Assembly: GCF_900585905.1 (NCBI RefSeq)
Contig: NZ_UTVH01000034.1
Location: 620,001 to 684,000, forward strand
Direction of reading: 5' to 3'
Source: Pseudomonas viridiflava
GTDB lineage: Bacteria > Pseudomonadota > Gammaproteobacteria > Pseudomonadales > Pseudomonadaceae
Length of the DNA stretch: 64,000 nucleotides
The number at the start of each line of letters is the position of its first letter. Within the stretch, counting starts at the first letter, position 1. Of the stretch, positions 9,627 through 18,073 are shown one piece after another. A model generated the notes under the pieces. That model saw only the letters and a list, made by a program, of their open reading frames with translations, did no database searches and had not been told where the DNA came from. The position numbers were made by a program, and so were the translations under genes.

Positions 9627-10910
9627 TCAGAAGCCCAGGCGGTCGCGCAGGCTGTAATACCAGGCGCCCAGCGCGGTCAGCGGGGTGCGCAACAATTGCC
9701 CGCCGGGGAACGGGTAGTGGGGCAGTCCGGCAAAAGCGTCGAAGCGCTCGGCCTGGCCACGCAACGCCTCGGCCAGCACCTTGCCCGCCAAATGGGTGTA
9801 GGTCACGCCATGGCCGCTGCAGCCCTGAGAATAGTAGATGTTGTCGCCCAGACGCCCGACCTGCGGCAAGCGCGACAGGGTAAGCAGGAAGTTGCCGGTC
9901 CAGGCGTAATCAATCTTCACGTCCTTGAGCTGCGGAAAGGCCTTGAGCATATTCGGTCGGATGATCGCTTCAATATTCGCCGGATCGCGGGCGCCGTAGA
10001 CCACGCCGCCGCCGAATATCAGGCGCTTGTCAGCCGACAGACGATAGTAGTCCAGCAGGTAATTGCAGTCTTCGACGCAGTAATCCTGCGGCAGCAAGGT
10101 GCTCGCCAGCTCATCGCTCAACGGCTCGGTGGTAACCACTTGAGTGCCGCAGGGCATGGATTTGGCAGCCAGTTCCGGTACCAGATTGCCCAGGTAAGCG
10201 TTACCGGCGACGATGACAAACCGCGCCTTGACCCGCCCGGACGCGGTATGCACCACAGGGATGGCGCCGCGCTCGATGCGCAGCGCCGCCGACTGCTCAT
10301 AAATGGCGCCGCCCAGTGATTCCACTGCAGCCGCTTCGCCCAGCGCCAGGTTGAGCGGATGAATGTGACCACCGCTCATGTCCAGCAGGCCGCCAACATA
10401 GTTTTCGCAGCCCACCACTTCACGAATGCGGCGTTGATCCATCATCTCCAGCTGGCTATGGCCGTAGCGTTCCCACAGACGCTGCTGCGCTTGCAGATGA
10501 TCCATCTGCTTGCTGGTGAGCGCCGCAAACACGCCGCCGTCCTTGAGGTCGCACTGAATCTGATAACGAGCAACGCGCTCACGAATGATCGCCGCACCCT
10601 CGAATGCCATTTGTCCCAGCAACTGCGCCTGAGCAGGGGGTACGCTGCGCTCGATCACGTCAATGTCGCGGCTGTAACTGTTGACGATCTGCCCGCCATT
10701 GCGTCCAGAGGCGCCGAAACCCACTTTCGCCGCCTCCAGCACCGTCACGCGAAAGCCGCTTTCCAGCAGAAACAGCGCACTGGACAGGCCCGTATACCCG
10801 GCACCGATGATGCAGATATCCGTTTCCACATCGCCTTGCAGCGCAGGTCGGTCCGGAGCAGGGTTGGCGGAGGCCGCATAATAGGACCGCGGGTAAGAGG
10901 TGTTCGCCAT
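9627..10910 (-). CDS. puuB: FAD-dependent oxidase, gamma-glutamylputrescine oxidase type
   Basis: 427 residues. N-terminal FAD-binding Rossmann motif (IIGAGYTGLSSALFLLESG) and the DadA/GlyOx-type fold; YSQGCSGHGVTYTHLAG near residue 375 is the FAD-contacting C-terminal motif. Overall it fits the PuuB/PauB group that oxidises gamma-glutamylputrescine (or a related amine) in polyamine catabolism. No other polyamine gene is adjacent, so the precise substrate is inferred from family only. Its promoter lies in the roughly 185 bases between it and tRNA-Val. Confidence 0.82.
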   Translation of the reverse strand: MANTSYPRSYYAASANPAPDRPALQGDVETDICIIGAGYTGLSSALFLLESGFRVTVLEAAKVGFGASGRNGGQIVNSYSRDIDVIERSVPPAQAQLLGQMAFEGAAIIRERVARYQIQCDLKDGGVFAALTSKQMDHLQAQQRLWERYGHSQLEMMDQRRIREVVGCENYVGGLLDMSGGHIHPLNLALGEAAAVESLGGAIYEQSAALRIERGAIPVVHTASGRVKARFVIVAGNAYLGNLVPELAAKSMPCGTQVVTTEPLSDELASTLLPQDYCVEDCNYLLDYYRLSADKRLIFGGGVVYGARDPANIEAIIRPNMLKAFPQLKDVKIDYAWTGNFLLTLSRLPQVGRLGDNIYYSQGCSGHGVTYTHLAGKVLAEALRGQAERFDAFAGLPHYPFPGGQLLRTPLTALGAWYYSLRDRLGF

Positions 10911-11054
10911 CCTTCAAGCTCCGTTTAAAATATTTTACGAATGGGCCGATCCTACCGGAGATCAAAAAAGTCCACCAGCCAGCCGGGAAACAAAGCCGAA
11001 AAGCGCCCGGGAGAAAAAATATGCATATTCATGGAGTTAGCGCGAAAAAAGGTG

Positions 11055-11082
11055 TTGACACACATTCCAATATCCGTAGAAT
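11055..11082 (+). promoter_or_regulatory. Sigma-70 promoter of tRNA-Val
   Basis: TTGACA (11055-11060), 16 bases, TAGAAT (11077-11082), 13 bases before the mature tRNA 5' end. Confidence 0.8.
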
Positions 11083-11095
11083 GCCGACCCACAGC

Positions 11096-11172
11096 AGGCA
11101 CGTAGCTCAGTTGGTTAGAGCACCACCTTGACATGGTGGGGGTCGTTGGTTCGAGTCCAATCGCGCCTACCA
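11096..11172 (+). tRNA. tRNA-Val (anticodon GAC)
   Basis: 77 bases including an encoded CCA end. Acceptor AGGCACG pairs with CGCGCCT except for one A-C opposition; D-arm, anticodon stem CCACC/GGTGG with loop TTGACAT, and T-arm TTCGAGT are canonical. Anticodon GAC reads GUC/GUU valine codons. A 38-base degenerate copy of its 3' half recurs at 14343-14380, so it is a likely integration site. Confidence 0.95.
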
Positions 11173-11621
<449 letters not shown>

Positions 11622-12350
11622 ATGCATGCTTTGTCCAACGATACATGTTTGCCGCTTCACCAACCTCATGCCCCGTTGGCCCTGCAGACCGCAACCAACC
11701 ACCCGCGCCCTGGCGAAGCTATTCCCACAGAGGCGACGATTTCAAACCAATACCGACTGTCGACTGATACCGAGCGCAAGGGGGTGGATGCGCCGGTCAA
11801 TGATGGTTTGCTGGAACGTCAACAAGGGCGCGACACGTTTGTCCATCGGCCTCAGTTTCAGTCCTCACTGTTTAGATTCTTCACTTTCCAGGCAGCCGCC
11901 GGTGAGCGGTGTATACCGGAAAGCCGCATTTTCTCCAGCCAGCCCTTATCGACACCTCTAAAGGTCGCCCAAGCTTTGGCATCATCCGCCGACGCGCTAC
12001 TGCTTTACCCAATCTACGAAAAGCGCTGTGGCCACGTGGTGGCTTATGGCGAAAAAACGCTTCCTGCTCAGTCCGTAGGCGAGGTGCATTCTCAGTTATT
12101 GAAAATTCCTGTCAGCAGCCCGGCAGTCATGATCGAGCAACTGGCGCGTGACTGCGCCGACACCCTACTAGAGTGGCGTTACATAGCACCAGACTATGAA
12201 GTCTCTGCCTTTCCTGACGTGGATAGTGCACGCGGAAGCGCCCACACGTTTTTTAGTTTGTTGCGTGCCTCGTCAAGCGTCACGACTCGAACCAGTTTTT
12301 CAAATGCTGAGTGCAACCTCAGCGCCAGCCCAACTGAGATATTTTCATGA
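11622..12350 (+). pseudogene. Decayed GntR/HutC-family (UTRA) transcription regulator
   Basis: The frame still shows a GntR winged helix region (PRPGEAIPTEATISNQYRLS, then NDGLLERQQGRDTFVHRPQFQSSLFRFF) and pieces of a UTRA ligand-binding domain (ADALLLYPIYEKRCGHVVAYGEK, LKIPVSSPAVMIEQLARDCADTLLEWRY). Several signs point to decay: the recognition helix has unusual substitutions (TDTERKGVDAPV where TVRKAVDAL is expected), the middle of the UTRA domain seems deleted between SSADA and LLYPIYE, and the end after LLEWRY does not match the family. Its stop overlaps the ATG of the permease gene (ATGA), which is the usual regulator-transporter arrangement and may keep the permease translated. Probably once controlled sugar-acid uptake. 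Confidence 0.65.
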
Positions 12351-13732
12351 CTACCCTTGATCTACAGCTTCTAATGACCGCGCTTGTGAGCGTTTTGGTG
12401 CTGGTCGCACTGATCGTGTCACGACTCAAGATGCACCCGCTTTTGGCCCTGATGGTAGTTTCTGTTGGTGTGGGCTTTGCCACCCAAATGCAGCCTGAAA
12501 GTATCGTCGCTCACTTGATCACCGGTGCCGGAAAGACACTTGGAGCAGTTGGGATCGTAATCGCGCTTGGCGCGATGCTAGGCAAAATCCTGGCTGATGC
12601 TGGCGTCACGGAGCAACTAGCCGAGGTCATACTGAAGCGCACATCGGATCGCATGATACCTTGGGCAATGATGCTGGTTGCGTTTGTCATTGGCATACCC
12701 ATGTTTTTTGAGGTGGGTTTGGTGATCATGCTTCCGCTGATATTCAGTGTGGCGCGAAAACTGGAAAGCCAAGCTCGCTTCAAAGGCTCGGCGTATGTGT
12801 ATGTGGGTGTCCCAGTAATTTCGGCGCTCGCCGCTATGCATGGCATGGTACCGCCGCACCCAGGCCCGCTGACGGCCATTGCCGCGCTTAAAACCTCAGT
12901 GGGGCCCACAATGCTCTACGGCTTCATCGCGGCTATTCCAGCAATGATTCTGGGCGGTCCACTTTACGGCGTGTTCATTTCGAAGCGCATGACCACCAGG
13001 CCTGATCAGACATTACTCGATCAGTTCACTCTGGCCGAGAAAGCTGACAATCAACCCCGCCCCGGCATTTGGCTCGGCGTATTGGCAGCCTTGCTACCGG
13101 CGATCCTGATGCTGATCAATGCCGTCGCCGAAATGGTGCTATCCAAGGGGAGTGCGGTGCTGCAAATGGCCAGTTTCCTCGGCAACCCGCTGATATCGAT
13201 GCTCTTAGGCGTGCTATTCGCCGGCGCAAGCCTAGTACTAGCGCGCGGTGGCGACGCCGAGAAAGTGCGGGATTCGCTTGGTAAAAGCCTCAAGCCTATT
13301 GCCTCTATCATCATGATAATCGCAGGAGGTGGGGCATTTCAGGAGATGCTTACCAGTGCCAAGGTAGGCGATGCTATCGTTCACCTGACCCAGCAGTCTG
13401 CGTTCCCTCCATTAATCTTGGGTTGGCTGATTGCGATGTTACTCTCGGTCTCTACCGGCTCAGCAACTGTGGGCATCGTGGGTGCTGCAGGCTTGCTGGC
13501 GCCCCTCGCGGGTGCTGATCCCAGCCTTAACTTGCCTTTGTTGGCATTGTCGATCGGTTGCGGTTCGCTGTTTTTCAATTATGCGAATCATGCAGGCTTC
13601 TGGATGGTAAAGGAGTCTTTTGGCATGACAATGGGTGAAGCAACTAAGACTATCTCCGTGGTTCAATCCATTGTATCTGTAGTCGGATTGTGTGTGGTTT
13701 TGATCCTGAATGCGGCTATTACGGTGAGTTGA
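12347..13732 (+). CDS. GntP-family gluconate/sugar-acid:H+ symporter
   Basis: 461 residues with about 12-14 hydrophobic segments and the family features of GntP permeases: RLKMHPLLALMVVSVGVGF, IVIALGAMLGKILADAGVTEQLAEVIL, PMFFEVGLVIMLPLIF, AAMHGMVPPHPGPLTAI and SVSTGSATVGIVGAAGLL. Full length, no visible defect. Substrate is likely gluconate or a related aldonate, inferred from family. The start overlaps the stop of the decayed GntR-type regulator, suggesting translational coupling. The 3' end abuts an IS5-type remnant, so downstream catabolic genes may have been lost. Confidence 0.88.
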   Translation: MTTLDLQLLMTALVSVLVLVALIVSRLKMHPLLALMVVSVGVGFATQMQPESIVAHLITGAGKTLGAVGIVIALGAMLGKILADAGVTEQLAEVILKRTSDRMIPWAMMLVAFVIGIPMFFEVGLVIMLPLIFSVARKLESQARFKGSAYVYVGVPVISALAAMHGMVPPHPGPLTAIAALKTSVGPTMLYGFIAAIPAMILGGPLYGVFISKRMTTRPDQTLLDQFTLAEKADNQPRPGIWLGVLAALLPAILMLINAVAEMVLSKGSAVLQMASFLGNPLISMLLGVLFAGASLVLARGGDAEKVRDSLGKSLKPIASIIMIIAGGGAFQEMLTSAKVGDAIVHLTQQSAFPPLILGWLIAMLLSVSTGSATVGIVGAAGLLAPLAGADPSLNLPLLALSIGCGSLFFNYANHAGFWMVKESFGMTMGEATKTISVVQSIVSVVGLCVVLILNAAITVS

Positions 13733-14266
13733 GTGGGATTTTCCTCAACTTCCTTAGCCTGCTGGAAAAGCACCAGTTGGCCGCTGGTATTCTCGGCGTG
13801 CGCCGAGTTCTACCAAGAACAAGGACGGCAAACGCGATCCGGAAATGCACCAGACAAAGAAAGGCTCACATTGCTGTCGACGATGAGTTTGGGCTGATGC
13901 ACAGCGCGGGGCACTGCGGCCAACGTCGCGGACATAACCCAAGTCGATAAACTGCTACACGGTGCTGAGAACGTGGTCTGCGTCGATGCAGGCCATACCG
14001 GTGTAGACAAGCGCGAAGAGCATGCGGGACGCTACGTCATCTGGCAGATTGCAGCACGGCGCAGCACCTACAAAAAACATGGCAAACGCAGCGTATTGTA
14101 CAAAGCGCTACGCAAGATCGAGAAAGCCAAGGCTCAGGTTCGCGCCAAAGTTGAGCATCCATTTCGAGTGATCAAGCGCCAGTTTGGTTATACCAACGTG
14201 CGCTTCCGGGGCTTGGCTCAGATGGTGACGCTATTCGCCCTGTCGAACCTCAGCAGTCTAAAATAG
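13733..14266 (+). pseudogene. IS5-family transposase remnant
   Basis: Fragments in more than one frame match an IS5-group transposase: LLEKHQLAAGIL, then KNKDGKRDPEMHQTKKG, then AHIAVDDEFGLMHS, and the C-terminal part VCVDAGHTGVDKREEHAGRYVIWQIAARRSTYKK...KAKAQVRAKVEHPFRVIKRQFGYTNVRFRGL (about 13973-14266). The N-terminal half is missing, an internal segment is deleted and there are frameshifts, so it cannot be active. No intact terminal inverted repeats were identified. Confidence 0.8.
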
Positions 14267-14342
14267 CGACCTACTTCAGACCCTCCCTAAGCAAAGCCAT
14301 GTAGTTACTCTATAAATCATGCGGTTATCCCTCGCCACCAGT

Positions 14343-14380
14343 CACCTTGACATGATGGGGGTCGCTGGTTCGAATCCAGT
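14343..14380 (+). repeat. Degenerate copy of the tRNA-Val 3' half (possible att remnant)
   Basis: 38 bases match tRNA-Val 11124-11161 with four substitutions (34/38), covering anticodon stem/loop to T-arm. No acceptor or D-arm, so it is not a tRNA gene. Size and extent are as expected for a duplicated tRNA-borne attachment site. Confidence 0.7.
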
Positions 14381-14491
14381 GTAAGCGCGCGCCGGTTTTG
14401 GTACCGCTTGGCGCTATTTTTGGCACTCTGCATGTTGGATGAAGTGATCATTTTTCGCGCAAATGTTGGCACCGTGCCTTGGGCGCTGAAG

Positions 14492-14761
14492 CTACGCGCT
14501 AACAAACCAGCTGGGCGATGATAGGCGTTTTTCAGAGGCTGGGAAGTTTGGCGATGTAGGCCAGTCACGCAAGGCAAATCTATATGCTTGAAGCTCCATG
14601 TAGTGTTTGCTGCTCAATGTGGTGCTACGCCCGGCTTCCAGCTCATCTCGGTACAACATCACCATCGAGTCAGTTCCGGCAATGACGCGCTCGCACCAAA
14701 GCCTTTTACGGCGAGCCAATTTGTCATGGCTTGGCGGGGAAGGTTTCACCGCCTCCGCCAC
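14492..14761 (-). CDS. Phage tail fibre assembly-like protein, probable fragment
   Basis: 89 residues. The pattern RRKRLWCERVIAGTDSMVMLYRDELEAG, TTLSSKHYMELQAYRFALRDWP and FPxxxKRLSSPSWF resembles the C-terminal domain of tail fibre assembly/chaperone proteins of Pseudomonas prophages and R-type tailocins (ELQxYRxALRDWP..FP....PxW). No tail genes surround it, so it is likely a leftover of a prophage or tailocin tail region. The start is uncertain. It lies between the tRNA-like remnant and a hrp-box gene. Confidence 0.5.
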   Translation of the reverse strand: MAEAVKPSPPSHDKLARRKRLWCERVIAGTDSMVMLYRDELEAGRSTTLSSKHYMELQAYRFALRDWPTSPNFPASEKRLSSPSWFVSA

Positions 14762-14788
14762 TCCCTTGTCGTTAGCTTATGTGTTTAT

Positions 14789-14817
14789 GGAACGGTTCAC
14801 GTGGCGTGGACCACTCA
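14789..14817 (+). promoter_or_regulatory. hrp box (HrpL promoter) 1
   Basis: GGAACG, 16 bases, CCACTCA: one mismatch to the consensus GGAACC-N15/16-CCACNNA. It lies 30 bases before the ATG of the 227-aa gene. Confidence 0.75.
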
Positions 14818-14847
14818 TCTCTGATGCTTTCGTCAAGAGTCTGAGAT

Positions 14848-15531
14848 ATGACCCCAATCAGAGGATATGACGCCTCTCGTTTCGCTCGACCTGTAGCACA
14901 TCCGTCTGCGTCGGAAACACATGCTCCTGCTCCTGCTCCAGCTCATGCAAGCGGGGCAGCCGGTAGGTCGGATCGCCCTCACGACATCCCTTCACAGATT
15001 GTTCGAGGAGGACGTCCACCGATAAAAGTGGGCAGCTTCAAGCTGCCCAAGGGAATCAGCAAAAATCGGGCGGCCCAATGGTTGAAACCTATCGGGGAAG
15101 TGACCGAGGTGGAAGCTGATGACGCTAGAGCATCTTCGGACGATGATAGTCGGCGTTACAGCTATCGAGCCCGGGACCCTGCAGAGGAGGGAGATATCCC
15201 GGATCGCGAAATTGAAATCATCGTTGATGTTCACAGTAGTGGCCAGCTTAAACAGCTCCGCGCATTAACACCCGCTAGTTCAGCACTGGAAGCTGAACGC
15301 TCACATTTTGCCAAGATTGATTTCGACTACTTGCAGTCCCCACGCAAAACCTTAGAGGGGCTAGAGCAAAAGCTTCAGCGGCAGGCAGCATCGAAGCGAA
15401 TGGCTACTGATAACAACAATTCGATTACCGACGAACTGGCGAAACGTATCGAAGCGAATGAAAAAATTGTTGAAGATCAAATCAAACGTAATGAAAAGCT
15501 GCTTGAGCTGGTAGATCAAATTAGTTTTTGA
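14848..15531 (+). CDS. Candidate type III effector (227 aa), family not recognised
   Basis: Begins MTPIRGYDASRFARPVAHPS, followed by a region rich in Ser, Ala, Pro and His (about residues 9-50), as in P. syringae type III secretion signals, though Asp8 departs from the usual lack of acidic residues in the first 12. The middle (residues 60-135) is basic then acidic (DDARASSDDDSRRYSYRARDPAEEGDIPD), and the C-terminus (about 190-225) is a coiled coil (LAKRIEANEKIVEDQIKRNEKLLE). A hrp box ends 30 bases upstream, which would place the transcript start about 24 bases before the ATG. The ribosome site is weak. I see no catalytic motif. It shares the opening M-x-P-I-R-G with the gene inside rulB. No chaperone gene is adjacent. 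Confidence 0.68.
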   Translation: MTPIRGYDASRFARPVAHPSASETHAPAPAPAHASGAAGRSDRPHDIPSQIVRGGRPPIKVGSFKLPKGISKNRAAQWLKPIGEVTEVEADDARASSDDDSRRYSYRARDPAEEGDIPDREIEIIVDVHSSGQLKQLRALTPASSALEAERSHFAKIDFDYLQSPRKTLEGLEQKLQRQAASKRMATDNNNSITDELAKRIEANEKIVEDQIKRNEKLLELVDQISF

Positions 15532-16079
15532 ATATTGTGTAGGTCTGCGCGGAGTGCTATCGGAATGGCGCGCTGGGCTTATCGTCATCAGCCCAGGGAA
15601 GCCGTAAATGATCCAGGTTTCTGCGCACTCACATGTTATGGGGCGGCCCCGATCACCCAGGAAGAAGGGGCGCGACAAGCTTGACCGCTCCATCAGATCC
15701 TCGATTGGAGGATGCTCCGGGTAATGATGAGCCAGAGCTATATCGCGAAGGGTCGCGAGCCTTGCTGAACTCCTTGGTCAGATAGTCCGACGTCACCGAC
15801 GTCCAGTGATCCTTTGGATGGCTTGGCGAAAGCGGTGTTCAGGGGGCTCCTTGGCGCGGCACTTTTCGTCGAGCTTGGAGTGGATGTAGTACTCGATATC
15901 CTTTCCGGCTAAGAACCGAATGCCGTGGCTAAGGCCGACGGTAAGGTCAGGTTAGGGATATCACCGACGATACCGATACCGTATTTGGTCATTTGCCTGG
16001 TCTGGACTTTCTCCAGGTCGACCAGTGCAATTGAATTCCCAAAGCCTTTGTGCACAACGGACATCGGGCACGGATAACC
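15532..16079. other. Remnant DNA without intact gene
   Basis: No complete gene. On the minus strand, two frames separated by a shift (about 15790-16060) give coherent peptides (ALVDLEKVQTRQMTKYGIG and GIRFLAGKDIEYYIHSKLDE), which look like a broken protein gene, perhaps plasmid or phage derived; I cannot name the family. The rest, up to the stop of the 227-aa gene, shows nothing recognisable. Confidence 0.35.
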
Positions 16080-16397
16080 TCAGGCGGACGAAAGTTTCAT
16101 CATTACCAGCCCGCTCACGATCAGGACGGTCGCCAGAACTCGCAGCGCATTGACGGGTTCGCCCAACACCACGATCCCTATGATGAACGCCCCAATCGCG
16201 CCTATTCCGGTCCAGATCGTATAGGCCGTACCGAGGGGCAAACTTTTCATCGCGACTGCCAGTAAACCGAAACTCAAAGCCATCGTGACAAATGTGATCA
16301 CCGAGGGCGTGAGTCTGGTAAAGCCATCGGAGCTTTTCATGGCATAAGCCCAGACAACTTCCAGAATTCCCGCAAACAACAGATAAACCCAGGCCAT
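16080..16397 (-). CDS. sugE: SMR-family guanidinium exporter (SugE/Gdx type)
   Basis: 105 residues, four transmembrane helices. MAWVYLLFAGILEVVWAYAMK carries the membrane-embedded Glu (E13) that binds the cation, and KSSDGFTRLTPS and LPLGTAYTIWTGIGAIGAF are typical of the SugE/Gdx branch, whose members export guanidinium rather than broad antiseptics. The start is set by AAGGAG at 16410-16405. A guanidine-II riboswitch directly precedes it, which strongly supports this substrate assignment. Confidence 0.92.
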   Translation of the reverse strand: MAWVYLLFAGILEVVWAYAMKSSDGFTRLTPSVITFVTMALSFGLLAVAMKSLPLGTAYTIWTGIGAIGAFIIGIVVLGEPVNALRVLATVLIVSGLVMMKLSSA

Positions 16398-16404
16398 TTT
16401 CAGG

Positions 16405-16460
16405 CTCCTTGCATCGGGTCGTCCCGCGTATCTGCCCATTGTGGGGAGGTCGTCCTCAGG
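16405..16460 (-). promoter_or_regulatory. Guanidine-II (mini-ykkC) riboswitch
   Basis: On the minus strand two short hairpins with identical ACGA loops occur in series: GAGG-ACGA-CCTC (16457-16446) and GGG-ACGA-CCC (16425-16416), then AAGGAG (16410-16405) and the sugE ATG. Paired ACGR-loop stems next to the ribosome site are the defining structure of the guanidine-II class. Guanidine binding joins the two loops and is expected to free the ribosome site. Confidence 0.92.
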
Positions 16461-16497
16461 TCGAGTGTAACAAAGCCTCGGCAACGCAATACCCATT

Positions 16498-17184
16498 TCA
16501 CGTAGCAGCAATCAACTGAGCCCCCTGGCTTTTGACATTCCCCACGCTTTTATCGACTTTGTACCATTCGAAATCTGCTACCGGACGGCATGCCTCCCGG
16601 GCAATTTCTTCGGCCCTGGCTGGCGAAGTCTGCGGGTCGAGCCATTCGCGAGCATGCTCAGGTGTGAGCACAAGCGGGCGCCGGTCGTGGATGTCCAGCA
16701 TCCCCTGATCGCTGGCTGCAGTGATGATCACGAAGCCATCCTCGTCGCGCGGTTCCAGACCTGGCGTGACCTGGGCCAAAGCAGCGAAGAACATCGGCGC
16801 CTGGCTCTTCAGGCGAATGAAGTAGGGCTGCTTCTTCTTCGCATCATCAGGGTCCTTCACCCACTCAAACCCGCCATTCGCGGGTGCGAGCACTCGGCCA
16901 TTCGGCCACAGCTGCTTGAAGAACTTCCCCGTTATCACTGTTTCAACCCGGGCATTGATGGGGTCTGGTCGCCTGCCTTTGGCTCAGAGGGGCGCCCACC
17001 CCCAGCGCACCTTGTTCACGCTCAGGCCGTCTTCCGTCGATCGGATGATCTCTACCCGCGTGGTGGGTGCGACGTTGTACCGCTCGATCGGCCAGAGATC
17101 GTAACCATTGATCACCAGCTGCTCTGGGGCGAGCTCCTTGAGGTAGTGGTCCATCGATTCGTAGATCGAATAGCGTCCGCACAT
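16498..17184 (-). pseudogene. yedK: SRAP/YedK-family DNA-protein crosslink sensor, frameshifted
   Basis: The N-terminal part starts MCGRYSIYESMDHYL with the catalytic Cys2 and keeps the conserved Asn of APTTRVEII, then reads VRWGWAPL and stops at 16984. The second part continues in another frame: AKGRRPDPINARVETVITGKFFKQLWPNGRVLAPANGGFEW ... HDRRPLVLTPEHAREWLDP, with the conserved His near HDRRP. A one-base loss near 16985 (WAPFWAK expected) splits the gene. SRAP proteins link covalently to abasic sites in single-stranded DNA. It is divergent from rulA and shares the LexA box with it. Unless the shift is a sequencing error it is inactive. Confidence 0.85.
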
Positions 17185-17244
17185 GATGTCACCCGTCGAA
17201 ATGTCCTGCACATGAGATTGACCGCAGGCTGTGCAGAACGCTAA

Positions 17245-17260
17245 CTGTATATACATACAG
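17245..17260. promoter_or_regulatory. LexA (SOS) box
   Basis: CTGTATATACATACAG: perfect CTG-N10-CAG with AT-rich centre. It is 25 bases before the rulA ATG and 61 bases before the yedK start, so it can repress both directions. Confidence 0.92.
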
Positions 17261-17284
17261 CTAGCAACTCACAAGGTTCACGCC

Positions 17285-17710
17285 ATGAACGTCATCATTC
17301 TCGGCCCCATACGGGAGGGGGGCCTGAAAATCCCGCTCATCTCATTCAAAGTACCTGCTGGATTTCCTTCACCGGCCGCTGACCACATCGAGCAGGATGT
17401 TTCCCTCGACGAGATGTGCAACGTTCGCGCACCCCACGTCTACATGGCCAGGCTTCAGGGCGACAGCATGCAAGGGGCCGGTCTGTTTTGCGGAAACCTG
17501 ATAGTCATCGACCGAAGCGTGACTCCCAGGGATGGCCAGGTTGTCGTTGCCGTGCTCAACGCCGAGCCATTATGCAAACGGTTGCACATGCGCGACGGCA
17601 TCGTTGTCCTCAAGTCCGAGAACAGCAAGTACGCGCCACGCTACGTGATGGAAGGTGATGATCTGATCATATGGGGCGCGGTAACACACTGCGTGGCTAC
17701 CCTTGAATAA
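17285..17710 (+). CDS. rulA: RulA, UmuD-like SOS mutagenesis protein
   Basis: 141 residues. UmuD/LexA S24-type self-cleaving protein: probable cleavage bond Ala-Gly in [10 protein letters not shown], active Ser in [10 protein letters not shown] (about residue 60) and Lys in EPLCKRLHM (about 98). After cleavage it would partner RulB as a Y-family polymerase. The start at 17285 lies just after the LexA box. The gene appears intact, but its partner rulB is broken, so it may be functionless on its own here. The stop overlaps the probable TTG start of rulB. Confidence 0.93.
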   Translation: MNVIILGPIREGGLKIPLISFKVPAGFPSPAADHIEQDVSLDEMCNVRAPHVYMARLQGDSMQGAGLFCGNLIVIDRSVTPRDGQVVVAVLNAEPLCKRLHMRDGIVVLKSENSKYAPRYVMEGDDLIIWGAVTHCVATLE

Positions 17711-17882
17711 GCCTGCGTCGGTATTCGCGCTGATCGACTGCAACAGCTTTTACGCGAGTTGCGAGCGTGTGTTTCGCCCTGATCTGGCGAAGACGCCCAT
17801 TGTCGTGCTGAGCAACAATGATGGCTGTGTGATCGCCCGAAGCTACGACGCCAAGCCCTTCAGCAGCAACTATGCGCTGTAG
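17703..17882 (+). pseudogene. rulB: rulB (UmuC-like polymerase), 5' fragment
   Basis: Starts with TTG at 17703 overlapping the end of rul[54 protein letters not shown] is the Y-family polymerase N-terminus with its first catalytic Asp (LIDCNSF). It then jumps directly to SSNYAL, which in intact UmuC-like proteins comes about 20 residues later, so roughly 60 bases seem deleted. Sequence identity to rulB ends at GCGCTGTA, where the inserted cassette begins and creates a TAG stop. Confidence 0.9.
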
Positions 17883-17884
17883 TA

Positions 17885-17898
17885 AGTTACGTGGAATG
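17885..17898 (+). repeat. Left terminal inverted repeat of the rulB cassette
   Basis: AGTTACGTGGAATG; matches the inverted right end at 19863-19876 at 12 of 14 bases. It begins within four bases of the rulB break. Confidence 0.65.
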
Positions 17899-18008
17899 CT
17901 TTTTGGCCCAAGGCACTGTTGCGCTGCTGCCGGGCCAGCCCCAGGCGATCGCCAATGCCGCTCTTCAGCAGCGCCTGTATGCCATTCGGCTTGAAAGCCA
18001 GCTCAAAT

Positions 18009-18036
18009 GGAACTGCTCGGGAGTTCATGCCACTAA
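18009..18036 (+). promoter_or_regulatory. hrp box (HrpL promoter) 2
   Basis: GGAACT, 15 bases, CCACTAA: one mismatch to consensus, 38 bases before the ATG of the 547-aa cassette gene. Confidence 0.85.
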
Positions 18037-18073
18037 AAAATTTATCATCAAGGTCAGCACCCAAAGGAAAATA

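Noticed and set aside
12511..12909. Minus-strand frame antisense to the permease
   Set aside because: Shadow of the GntP gene with no start signals.
14343..14380. Second tRNA-Val gene
   Set aside because: Only the anticodon to T-arm part is present; acceptor and D-arm are missing, and the anticodon stem has mutated.
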